Source of the DNA: JAAYQA01 sp964510345
Lineage (GTDB): Bacteria > Bacillota > Clostridia > Tissierellales > Peptoniphilaceae
Reading direction: 5' to 3'
NCBI GenBank assembly: GCA_964510345.1
Contig: CAZEBB010000012.1
Location: 1-46,015 of the forward strand
Length of the DNA stretch: 46,015 nt
Shown here: in pieces, positions 8,753 through 16,045 of the stretch
Numbering within the stretch: position 1 is the first letter of the stretch
Layout of the letters: the number at the start of each line of letters is the position of its first letter
The notes under the pieces: model-generated
Database searches by the model: none
Seen by the model: the letters and a program-made list of their open reading frames with translations, nothing else
Told to the model about the DNA's origin: nothing
Program-made: the position numbers and the translations under genes

Positions 8753-9751
8753 ATGCTCGAGGTACGAAATATCAGTAAGTCCTTTCCTTTTAAGGAAGGG
8801 AAGCTACATGCCGTACGGGATGTGAGCTTTCAAGTCGACAAAGGTGAAATCTTCGGTATCATCGGATTGTCCGGCGCGGGGAAGTCGACGCTGCTCCGAT
8901 GTATCAACGCCTTGGAACGACCGGATGAAGGGGAGGTGTTGATGAACGGTGTAGACCTGTTGAAGTTGCCGGAAAGAGAATTGTTGGAACAACGCAAGGA
9001 TATCGGGATGATCTTTCAAGGGTTTCACCTGTTAATGCAGAAGAATGCTCTTCAAAATGTCATGTTGCCGGCATACTTTCACCGTTCGGACTTAGCCCAA
9101 GCCAAACAGAGAGCACTGGAAATGCTCGAAGTCGTTGGATTAACCGACAAAAAGGATGCGTATCCGGCGGAACTCTCCGGCGGACAAAAACAGAGGCTTG
9201 CGATCGCCCGAGCGCTGGTCACACAGCCGAAGCTCCTCTTATCTGACGAGGCGACATCGGCGCTTGACCCACAGACGACGGACTCGATACTTCGGCTCAT
9301 CAAGGAGATCGTCAAAAAGTATCAGCTGTCGGTTGTCATGATCACGCATCAGATGGAGGTGGCCAAAGAGGTTTGTGACCGCATCGCCGTCATGGAGAGC
9401 GGGAGCTTTATCGAGCAGGGACCGGTGCACGATATCTTCCTACGACCGAAAGAGAAGCGTACGATTGAGATGATCCAAGGGATTCAAGAGGACGATAAAG
9501 AGCCGAAGCCGATGGTTGGGGAGAAACTGTATCGACTGACCTTTGATCAACCGACAGCGACAAAGCCGTTGATCTCACAAGCCATCCGAACCTTTAACAT
9601 CGATGTCAACATTCTCGCGGGAAATATCTATCAGGTGCAGGAAGATCAACTCGGCACGCTCTATGTGGAGTTCCTCGGAGAGGATGAAAGAATCGATAAG
9701 GCCTTGGAGTATTTGTCGGTAAACGGAGTGAATTGGGAGGTGAGCGAATGA
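8753..9751 (+). CDS. metN: Methionine ABC transporter ATP-binding protein
   Basis: The 332-residue ATPase drives high-affinity methionine import with MetI and MetQ. Walker A is GLSGAGKST, the signature is LSGGQKQRLAIARAL and Walker B is LLSDEATSALD, followed by the H-loop in ITHQME. Residues from about 255 on form the NIL domain, which in E. coli MetN binds methionine and inhibits transport when the pool is full. GGGAGGA sits 5 nt before the ATG at 8753; an upstream in-frame ATG at 8723 is inside the terminator hairpin. The gene is controlled by the T-box upstream and overlaps metI. Confidence 0.95.
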   Translation: MLEVRNISKSFPFKEGKLHAVRDVSFQVDKGEIFGIIGLSGAGKSTLLRCINALERPDEGEVLMNGVDLLKLPERELLEQRKDIGMIFQGFHLLMQKNALQNVMLPAYFHRSDLAQAKQRALEMLEVVGLTDKKDAYPAELSGGQKQRLAIARALVTQPKLLLSDEATSALDPQTTDSILRLIKEIVKKYQLSVVMITHQMEVAKEVCDRIAVMESGSFIEQGPVHDIFLRPKEKRTIEMIQGIQEDDKEPKPMVGEKLYRLTFDQPTATKPLISQAIRTFNIDVNILAGNIYQVQEDQLGTLYVEFLGEDERIDKALEYLSVNGVNWEVSE

Positions 9752-10392
9752 GTGAGGTTTTACGAGGGCTTTGGCAGACGATCTATATGATGAGCTTTTC
9801 CACGATCATCGCGTTGGGGCTAGGCTTCCCACTGGCCGTGCTGCTCATTTTTGCAAGGCCCGGCGGTTTGAAACCGAATGCGCCTCTGTATCGTACGACC
9901 AACGCTGTGATCAATGTGATCCGATCGGTTCCGTTTATTATCCTGATGATCATCTTGTTTCCACTGGCGGCGATCCTCATCGGCAAACGAACCGGCCCGA
10001 CGGCGGCGATCATCTCGTTATCCATTGCAGCAGCGCCTTTTGTGGCACGCATTATCGAGCAGAGCTTGCTCGAAGTAGAGCCTGGGTTGATCGAAGCCGC
10101 CAAAGCGATGGGAGCTGATGCAAAGCAAATCCTATTTCGTGTCATGATTCCGGAAGCGACCCCTTCTCTCATCATGGGGGTGACGACTTCAATTATCAAT
10201 ATTTTAGGGTATACAGCGATGGCCGGTGCGATCGGTGGCGGAGGATTAGGAGACGTCGCCATCCGTTTCGGTTTATATAAATTAAACTCATCTCCGTGGT
10301 ATCTATGGGGGTCAGTTCTGTTAATCATACTGTTAGTTCAGTTGGTACAATGGGCAGGGAATGTACTTGCCCGAAGAAAAAATCACGCGTAA
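9748..10392 (+). CDS. metI: Methionine ABC transporter permease
   Basis: This 214-residue protein has about five membrane segments and the MetI-type EAA loop near EAAKAMGADAKQILFRV, which contacts MetN. The N-terminal LRGLWQTIYMM is typical of the family. The ATG at 9748 overlaps the metN stop (ATGA) and has GGGAGGTGAG upstream, so it is preferred over the TTG at 9733. It is the middle gene of metN-metI-metQ. Confidence 0.95.
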   Translation: MSEVLRGLWQTIYMMSFSTIIALGLGFPLAVLLIFARPGGLKPNAPLYRTTNAVINVIRSVPFIILMIILFPLAAILIGKRTGPTAAIISLSIAAAPFVARIIEQSLLEVEPGLIEAAKAMGADAKQILFRVMIPEATPSLIMGVTTSIINILGYTAMAGAIGGGGLGDVAIRFGLYKLNSSPWYLWGSVLLIILLVQLVQWAGNVLARRKNHA

Positions 10393-10407
10393 GCAAAGGA
10401 GAAGAAC

Positions 10408-11205
10408 ATGAAAAAGAGACTACTACAAGTTGTCCTCGCAACCGCACTCATTCTCGTACTCGGTGCATGTGCACCCAAAGCGGAGAACAAAGTTGTCAAG
10501 ATCGGCGTTTCACCGGCACCGCATGGGGAAATCGTCAAACAAGTACAAGAAGATTTGGCCAAAGAAGGCATTACGTTGGAGATCGTCGAGTACACGGATT
10601 ATATCGTACCGAATATGGCGTTGGATCAAGGCGATATCGACCTCAACTACTTCCAACACATTCCTTATTTAGAAGCCTTCACCAAAGAAAACAACTTGGA
10701 ACTCGAGTCGCTCGGAAACGTGCACATCGAGCCGATGGCTGTATACTCCAAAGATTTCAAATCGCTGGACGAGATTCCGGAAGGCTCTGAAATCTACTTC
10801 CCGAACGATGCGACCAACGGTGGTCGTGCTCTGCTGTTACTTGAGAAGAATGGCCTCATCAAACTGGCTCCGAATGTTGGACTCGAAGCCAATGAATCAG
10901 ATATCCTCGAAAACCCGAAAGGCTTGAAATTCACTCCGCTGGAAGCTGCGATCATTCCGACGGTTTATACCGATGCGGCGGCAGCCGTAATCAACGGAAA
11001 CTATGCGATCGAACATGGACTCAACCCGGTCGAAGATTCGATTGCGATTGAAGATGCAGATTCACCCTATGTCAATGTCATCGCAGTTCGTAAAGGGGAA
11101 ACGGACAAAGAAGAGTACAAGAAAGTCCTCGCCGCAATCCAAAGCGACAAAGTCAAAAAATTCATCGAAGAAACCTATAAAGGCGCGGTCATCCCGGCAT
11201 ACTAA
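10408..11205 (+). CDS. metQ: Methionine-binding lipoprotein
   Basis: The 265-residue product is the extracytoplasmic receptor of the importer. It has a lipoprotein signal with lipobox LGAC and the modified cysteine at residue 21, followed by the NlpA/MetQ fold with VKIGVSPAPHGEI, LDQGDIDLNYFQH and YFPNDATNGGRALLLLE. AAAGGAG precedes the ATG. A strong terminator follows 17 nt after the stop, so the methionine unit ends here. D- versus L-methionine or other ligands cannot be distinguished by eye, but the Met-specific leader supports methionine. Confidence 0.94.
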   Translation: MKKRLLQVVLATALILVLGACAPKAENKVVKIGVSPAPHGEIVKQVQEDLAKEGITLEIVEYTDYIVPNMALDQGDIDLNYFQHIPYLEAFTKENNLELESLGNVHIEPMAVYSKDFKSLDEIPEGSEIYFPNDATNGGRALLLLEKNGLIKLAPNVGLEANESDILENPKGLKFTPLEAAIIPTVYTDAAAAVINGNYAIEHGLNPVEDSIAIEDADSPYVNVIAVRKGETDKEEYKKVLAAIQSDKVKKFIEETYKGAVIPAY

Positions 11206-11222
11206 ACAAATAGAAACCATAG

Positions 11223-11250
11223 ACAGGAGCGAATCATCGCTCCTGTTTTT
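11223..11250 (+). terminator. Rho-independent terminator of metNIQ
   Basis: A perfect 10-bp stem, ACAGGAGCGA (11223-11232) with TCGCTCCTGT (11237-11246), encloses a 4-nt loop and runs into a T tract. Confidence 0.95.
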
Positions 11251-11301
11251 ACTGCGGTAATAACCTTCATCATTCTGTGGCTTTTTTATTTCTGCTTAAT
11301 T

Positions 11302-11310
11302 TGGTATGAT
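11302..11310 (+). promoter_or_regulatory. Probable extended -10 promoter of the J-protein gene
   Basis: TATGAT (11305-11310) is preceded by TGG at the extended -10 position and lies 25 nt before the J-protein start, downstream of the metNIQ terminator. No good -35 box is seen, only T-rich sequence. Confidence 0.5.
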
Positions 11311-11334
11311 AGTATCAGTTAAAGGTGGAATGAT

Positions 11335-12165
11335 ATGAAAATCATAAAGCGCGCAGCCGGATCGGTGGTTTATGGGACTGCGGTCGTATTGAATGCCATT
11401 TTCTCGGGTATCAATGCAATACTGGAGACAATTGTCATATTGACGGAGGCGTTACGGCAGAGCTTTTTGCAACTATTATTGGCCGGGGGATGCTTGCTGG
11501 TGTTCTTACTGATGAACCCGCTGGGATGGATCATTCTCCTTCGACCGGAAGTGTTGATCTTTTTGTTTGTGATCTTTGGCGTTCCGATGCTGGGAAGGTC
11601 TTTTATCAGTTTGTTGAAATACGGTAGTTATGTCGTCACGGAGTATTTATATGACTATGCCGATTACCTCAAAGTAGGGAAAAACCGAGCGTTTCGTAGC
11701 TTCGGTGAGTATAGCCAAAAATATATCCGCATGGAAGAAGAACGCATGCAAGCGGAGCAAAGAAGGCGCAGAGAAGCGGAGCAGAGGCTTTGGGAGGAGA
11801 GATTCCGCGCTTGGTATCAGCAGCAAGCGGAACAACAGAGTCGAGGCTACAACCCCTATGGAAACTATACAGGCGGCGGATATCGCCCGGGCGGCCAATA
11901 CCGAACCGGAAGCGGACCGTATACGAATCCCTACGATGACTTTGTCTCCCGATACGAAAAGGCGGCAAAGACGCTCGGGGTCTCTACGGAGACCGATGAG
12001 TATCAGGTCAAACTGGCGTATCGTCAGCTAGCAAAAAAACTGCATCCCGATGTGAATCCGTCACCGGAAGCGACCAAACAATTCCAAGAATTAAGCGATG
12101 CGTACGATTTTCTCAGTAAAGAGAATATCGAACGTTACAAGAGCATTAAGAAGGGGCGTTCCTGA
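11335..12165 (+). CDS. Membrane-anchored protein with C-terminal J domain
   Basis: The 276-residue protein has two hydrophobic segments (about residues 43-62 and 65-83). A charged Glu/Arg/Gln-rich helix, probably a coiled coil (about 120-165), and a Gly/Tyr-rich linker follow, and it ends in a J domain (about 210-270) with HPD at 237-239. It lacks the zinc-finger and substrate-binding domains of true DnaJ, so it probably recruits DnaK (Hsp70) to a membrane site or a specific partner. AAAGGTGG precedes the ATG. The stop overlaps the next start by one base (TGATG), so the zincin-like gene is coupled to it. Confidence 0.85.
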   Translation: MKIIKRAAGSVVYGTAVVLNAIFSGINAILETIVILTEALRQSFLQLLLAGGCLLVFLLMNPLGWIILLRPEVLIFLFVIFGVPMLGRSFISLLKYGSYVVTEYLYDYADYLKVGKNRAFRSFGEYSQKYIRMEEERMQAEQRRRREAEQRLWEERFRAWYQQQAEQQSRGYNPYGNYTGGGYRPGGQYRTGSGPYTNPYDDFVSRYEKAAKTLGVSTETDEYQVKLAYRQLAKKLHPDVNPSPEATKQFQELSDAYDFLSKENIERYKSIKKGRS

Positions 12166-12566
12166 TGGATTCATACGCAGCGTTCCCGACAATTGAAGAA
12201 GCGCATGACATGTTGGACGAAATCGCAGAGAGTTTGCCTCATGAGATTTTCAAAGAACTAAACAAAGGGATCGTCCTACTGCCACAGGCAAAGCTTCACC
12301 CACAAAGTGACCCTAAGCAGGATTTGTATATCCTGGGGGAGTATACATTCAATCGTACAGGACGACAAATCATCCTGTATTACGGATCGTTCGCCAAGAG
12401 TCTGCCGGGCATATCAAAGAGCGGATTGTATCGGCGGCTGAAAAAGACACTTCAACATGAATTTGTCCATCATTTGGAGAGTCTGGCAGGGGATTACGAT
12501 CTGGAGTTAGAAGACAAGGCGAATCTCGCGCGGTACAAGAATTCACTGAGCGAGGATGAGAACTGA
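12165..12566 (+). CDS. Small zincin-like metallopeptidase family protein
   Basis: This 133-residue protein carries HEFVHH (H98, E99, H102), the zinc motif of minimal zincins, after a helix KKTLQ. The N-terminal region with EEAHDMLDEIAESLP and a Gly-Tyr/Tyr-Gly pair of strands resembles the short metallopeptidase family often annotated only as metallopeptidase family protein. A third ligand is not obvious; acidic residues follow in the C-terminal 30 residues. It is coupled to the membrane J-protein gene. The function is unknown and proteolysis is not demonstrated for the family. Confidence 0.75.
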   Translation: MDSYAAFPTIEEAHDMLDEIAESLPHEIFKELNKGIVLLPQAKLHPQSDPKQDLYILGEYTFNRTGRQIILYYGSFAKSLPGISKSGLYRRLKKTLQHEFVHHLESLAGDYDLELEDKANLARYKNSLSEDEN

Positions 12567-12582
12567 AAGGAGAACAAAAGAC

Positions 12583-13080
12583 ATGCACCCAATGCTACAA
12601 AAACAAGTTACCTCGGAGTTTATGACTCAAGAACAAGCCGAAAAAATTGAGGCGGCGATCAACGCGAAAGATTCCGTGATCGCATCCGGTCACCGTTCGG
12701 CGGCCGTTCGTCCGCTTCTGGCTACGATCATGACCATGGCAAAACAATTCAGCACCAAGCAAATCAAGACCATGGATGATGTGACCGATGATGTTGATTT
12801 CTTACTGCTTCCGGGTCTGGGAGTCGACGATTTTGAAGACTATGTCCAAAAATGCATCGAAGCGAAACCGGCAATGGTCACCATTAAAGAGCCGGAGCAT
12901 CCCTATTCGATGATGAAAGTCATGAAAAAAGCCCTCAAAGAAACCGGAAACAGCGACAAGCAAGTCTGGTTACTCGAGTGCCGTAAGATCAATAATGTTC
13001 CGAAGCTCATCGACGTACAGCGCATGTACTATGATGAAAAAGGAAAAGTCAAACTGGAAAAGAGCGTCGAGATCGACTAA
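12583..13080 (+). CDS. Conserved-looking protein of unknown function
   Basis: I do not recognise this 165-residue soluble protein. It has a predicted strand-loop-helix VIASGHRSAAVRPLL (about 31-45) placed like a nucleotide-binding loop but without GK[ST]. Two further strand-like segments follow (FLLLPGL and AMVTIKEPEHPYS), then a mixed C-terminus with VWLLECRKI. There are no membrane segments or signal peptide. AAAGGAG (12566-12572) directs the ATG at 12583; the ATG at 12556 is inside the previous gene and an ATG at 12592 is a weaker alternative. It is the last gene of a three-gene unit ended by a terminator. Confidence 0.75.
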   Translation: MHPMLQKQVTSEFMTQEQAEKIEAAINAKDSVIASGHRSAAVRPLLATIMTMAKQFSTKQIKTMDDVTDDVDFLLLPGLGVDDFEDYVQKCIEAKPAMVTIKEPEHPYSMMKVMKKALKETGNSDKQVWLLECRKINNVPKLIDVQRMYYDEKGKVKLEKSVEID

Positions 13081-13090
13081 AACAAAGGAG

Positions 13091-13130
13091 AGTGTGCGAG
13101 CCTATGAATGACTCGCACTTCTTTTTGTTT
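13091..13130 (+). terminator. Rho-independent terminator
   Basis: GTGCGAG (13094-13100) pairs with CTCGCAC (13112-13118), followed by a T-rich run. It separates the J-protein unit from the copper operon. Confidence 0.8.
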
Positions 13131-13135
13131 AGCAG

Positions 13136-13152
13136 ATACCCCCTAGGGGTAT
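13136..13152 (+). promoter_or_regulatory. CsoR operator
   Basis: ATACCCCCTAGGGGTAT consists of perfect 7-bp arms (ATACCCC and GGGGTAT) around CTA. It is the G/C-tract inverted repeat typical of CsoR sites and sits 21 nt before the csoR start. A TATATT (13150-13155) overlapping its right arm is a possible -10 box, so bound CsoR would block the promoter. Copper binding by CsoR should release it. Confidence 0.85.
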
Positions 13153-13173
13153 ATTTTTATTGAGGTGATGATC

Positions 13174-13470
13174 TTGAAGAAAGACTGTTGTAAACATCCT
13201 TCAACGCAAGCTGCAGCAGCGCAAAAGCCGTTGGTCAGCCGTCTCAATCGCATTGAGGGTCAAATAAGAGGAATCAAACGGATGATTGAAGAGGATGTGT
13301 ATTGCGATGATATCATCAATCAGATTAACGCATCGCGAGCGGCACTCCGAGAAGTGCAGTCTTTGTTGCTGAATAATCATATCCGCTATTGCGTCAAGGA
13401 GCAGTTGGAACAAGGGCAGGACGATGTGATCGAAGAACTGATCGCGACCGTTCGTAAAATGTCACGGTAA
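13174..13470 (+). CDS. csoR: Copper-sensing transcriptional repressor
   Basis: This 98-residue all-helical repressor releases DNA when it binds Cu(I). The ligand set C44, H69, C73 has exactly the 25/4 spacing of CsoR (C-H-C), and RLNRIEGQIRGIKRM is the family's first helix. Two extra cysteines (C5, C6) and a histidine lie at the N-terminus. I chose the TTG at 13174 because GAGGTGAT (13162-13169) gives proper spacing; GTG 13165 and ATG 13168 lie inside that site. It heads the operon with the copper ATPase, and the operator directly upstream implies autoregulation. Confidence 0.92.
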   Translation: MKKDCCKHPSTQAAAAQKPLVSRLNRIEGQIRGIKRMIEEDVYCDDIINQINASRAALREVQSLLLNNHIRYCVKEQLEQGQDDVIEELIATVRKMSR

Positions 13471-13486
13471 GGAGGAATACGAAAAA

Positions 13487-16012
13487 GTGAAACAGAATTT
13501 CGAAATATCAGGTATGACTTGCGCGGCTTGCGAAGCGGCGGTGACCCGAGCGGTACAAAAGATTCCGGAAGTGAACGAAGTACAAGTGAACCTTTTGACC
13601 GGGAAAATGCGAGTCGAGGCTCCGGAAGGGAGTCGCGAGGCGATACTGGAAGCGGTGGATCGGGCGGGATATGAAGCAACTTCTCTCGATCATGAGAAAA
13701 AACAGTCGGATACGGTCCGAGAGAACCATTTTCAAAAAGAGGCGGCCACACTTCGGAAGAGATTGATCGCTTCGCTTCTCATGATGCTTCCGCTGATGTA
13801 TATCGCGATGGGGCATATGATCGGTCTTCCGTTGCCCGGATTTCTCACCGGTGTAAAAAATCATGCGAACTTTGCCTTCGTACAGATGCTGCTGACGATT
13901 CCCGTCGTGTATATCAACCGAAATTATTTTATCAATGGATTTACTTCGCTATTCCGTCGCACACCGAATATGGACAGTCTGATCGCCGTCGGCTCCGGTG
14001 CAGCGATCGTATACGGCATCTATGCGATTATGAGGATTAATTATGCAATGGGGGCCGGTGACTGGGATACCGTCCATACGATGGGAATGAATTTGTATTT
14101 TGAGTCCGCTGTGATGATCGTGACTTTGATTACACTCGGAAAGTACTTGGAGGCGCGAGCAAAGAGCCGAACCACGGATGCTCTCTCGAAACTGATGGAC
14201 TTGACCCCAAAGACGGCACGAGTCATCAGAGAGGGTGAAGTTGTTGAAATCCCGACGGAAGACGTACAAGCCGGCGACGTCTTGCGAATTCGTCCGGGTG
14301 AAAGAATTCCGGTGGACGGGGTGATCCTATCGGGGACGAGTTCCTTGGATACTTCGGCGATTACCGGAGAGAGCATGCCGCTGTATGTCGATTACGACGA
14401 TAAAGTGACGTCCGGCAGCGTGAACTTGACCGGAGCGATCGATTTTCGTGCGACGCAAGTCGGCGAAGATACGACGTTGGCAAAGATCGTGAGATTGGTC
14501 GAAGAGGCAAATGCGACAAAAGCGCCGATCGCGAAACTCGCCGACAAGATCAGCGGCATCTTTGTGCCTGTCGTTTTAGGGATCTCAGCGATCACGTTTA
14601 TCGTGTGGATGGCTGTCGGCATGGGGTTGGAGTTTGCCCTTTCGACTGCCATTTCCGTCCTCGTCATCTCGTGTCCGTGTGCGTTGGGATTGGCGACACC
14701 TGTTGCGATCATGGTGGGCACGGGGAAAGGCGCAAGCCTCGGGATCCTGATCAAGACGGCGGAATCATTGGAAGTGTTACATGATGTCGATACCGTTCTG
14801 TTGGATAAGACCGGAACGATTACCGCAGGACAACCTGCGATAACCGACGTGCTGCCGATCGGTATCGATGAGAGCACTTTGCTTGAGATCGCCCATGCTT
14901 TAGAATCTGTTTCGGAACATCCACTATCCGGTGCGATTTTGCGGTATACTACTGAAAGAGGAATCCGCACGGAACCGGTGGAAGGATTTGCTTCGATCAC
15001 GGGGCAAGGGGTAAAAGGACGTGTACAGAACGCAACCTACTACGCAGGCAACCAGCGCATGATGACTGAGCTGGGGATCGGTATACGCGAGGTGCAGTAT
15101 GTATTGGACAATTGGGCAAATGAAGGGAAAACACCCATGTTTTTTGCCTCAGAAGACCGACTCATCGGCATGATGGCCGCGCAGGATCCGATTAAAGAAG
15201 ATAGCGTGGCGGCGATTACTGAATTGCACAAGATGGGGATCGGCGTACAGATGCTGACGGGTGATCACCAGAAAACGGCAGAGGCCATTGCCCGATCGGC
15301 CGGAATCGACCGGGTCTATGCAGAGGTCATGCCGGCGGATAAGGAAGAGAAAGTTCGCGAATTGCAAGCAGAATCGAAGCGAGTTGCGATGGTCGGCGAT
15401 GGCATCAACGATGCGCCGGCCCTAGCGCGTGCGGATGTCGGTGTTGCGATCGGAGCGGGTACGGATATCGCCATGGAATCGGCCGATCTCGTTCTCGTAA
15501 AGAGCACATTGCGAGATCTTGTGTCGGCGATACGATTAAGTCGCGCGACGATCCGTAATATCAAACAAAACCTATTTTGGGCGTTCTTTTATAATGTGTT
15601 AGGCATCCCGATTGCCGCCGGCGTGCTATATCCGGCTTTCGGTTTGTTGCTCAATCCGATGTTTGCAGCAGCAGCGATGAGCATGAGCTCCGTATTTGTC
15701 GTAACGAATTCGCTGCGGTTAAGCCGTTTCTCGCCGGGAGAGGACGTGCGGACGATCAGTGCTCCCACGAATCATCAAGTAAAGGAAGTAAAGGAGAAAA
15801 CGATGGAAAAAATTATGCATATCGAAGGCATGAGCTGTGGCCACTGTCAAAAAAGGGTAGAGACTGCACTCAACGCATTGGACGGTGTCAATGCGACCGT
15901 TGACCTAGAGCGACAAATCGCGACGGTAACCGGCCCCACACTTACTGACGAAACCTTAAAGAATGCGGTCGTCGATGCCGGCTACGAAGTGACCTCAATC
16001 GAAACGAAATAG
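13487..16012 (+). CDS. copA: Copper-exporting P1B-type ATPase fused to a C-terminal CopZ-like domain
   Basis: This 841-residue Cu(I) pump has an N-terminal metal-binding domain (GMTCAAC, C12/C15), actuator motif TGES, the CPC membrane site (396-398), phosphorylation motif DKTGT (D440), SEHPLSG, TGDHQKTA and GDGINDAPAL. YN and MSMSS in the last two membrane helices are the Cu(I) selectivity residues. After a short linker, residues 773-841 form a second metal-binding domain with GMSCGHC, the size and sequence type of the chaperone CopZ. A strong internal ribosome site and ATG precede that domain. The start is GTG 13487 after GGAGG. The gene is regulated by CsoR. Confidence 0.95.
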   Translation: MKQNFEISGMTCAACEAAVTRAVQKIPEVNEVQVNLLTGKMRVEAPEGSREAILEAVDRAGYEATSLDHEKKQSDTVRENHFQKEAATLRKRLIASLLMMLPLMYIAMGHMIGLPLPGFLTGVKNHANFAFVQMLLTIPVVYINRNYFINGFTSLFRRTPNMDSLIAVGSGAAIVYGIYAIMRINYAMGAGDWDTVHTMGMNLYFESAVMIVTLITLGKYLEARAKSRTTDALSKLMDLTPKTARVIREGEVVEIPTEDVQAGDVLRIRPGERIPVDGVILSGTSSLDTSAITGESMPLYVDYDDKVTSGSVNLTGAIDFRATQVGEDTTLAKIVRLVEEANATKAPIAKLADKISGIFVPVVLGISAITFIVWMAVGMGLEFALSTAISVLVISCPCALGLATPVAIMVGTGKGASLGILIKTAESLEVLHDVDTVLLDKTGTITAGQPAITDVLPIGIDESTLLEIAHALESVSEHPLSGAILRYTTERGIRTEPVEGFASITGQGVKGRVQNATYYAGNQRMMTELGIGIREVQYVLDNWANEGKTPMFFASEDRLIGMMAAQDPIKEDSVAAITELHKMGIGVQMLTGDHQKTAEAIARSAGIDRVYAEVMPADKEEKVRELQAESKRVAMVGDGINDAPALARADVGVAIGAGTDIAMESADLVLVKSTLRDLVSAIRLSRATIRNIKQNLFWAFFYNVLGIPIAAGVLYPAFGLLLNPMFAAAAMSMSSVFVVTNSLRLSRFSPGEDVRTISAPTNHQVKEVKEKTMEKIMHIEGMSCGHCQKRVETALNALDGVNATVDLERQIATVTGPTLTDETLKNAVVDAGYEVTSIETK
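15790..15805 (+). promoter_or_regulatory. Internal ribosome site and in-frame ATG for a free CopZ-like chaperone
   Basis: AAAGGAG (15790-15796), a 6-nt gap and ATG (15803-15805) lie inside copA and in its frame. Initiation here would give a 69-residue protein ending at the copA stop, exactly the size of CopZ, with GMSCGHC near its start. The signal looks like the remains of a separate copZ gene or a working dual start. Seen directly: the site and the frame. Inferred: that it is used. Confidence 0.6.
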
Positions 16013-16045
16013 ATCCTAAGCCCGCGAATGACGTCCGGAGGGACA

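Noticed and set aside
8542..8778. A 78-codon frame in the metNIQ leader
   Set aside because: It runs through the T-box and terminator structures and ends inside metN; the sequence is explained by the RNA element.
9783..10328. A 181-codon minus-strand frame inside metI
   Set aside because: Its hydrophobicity mirrors the membrane gene on the other strand; metI is clearly the real gene.
14392..15000. A 202-codon minus-strand frame inside copA
   Set aside because: It is antisense to conserved ATPase motifs, has no ribosome site and shows no family features.
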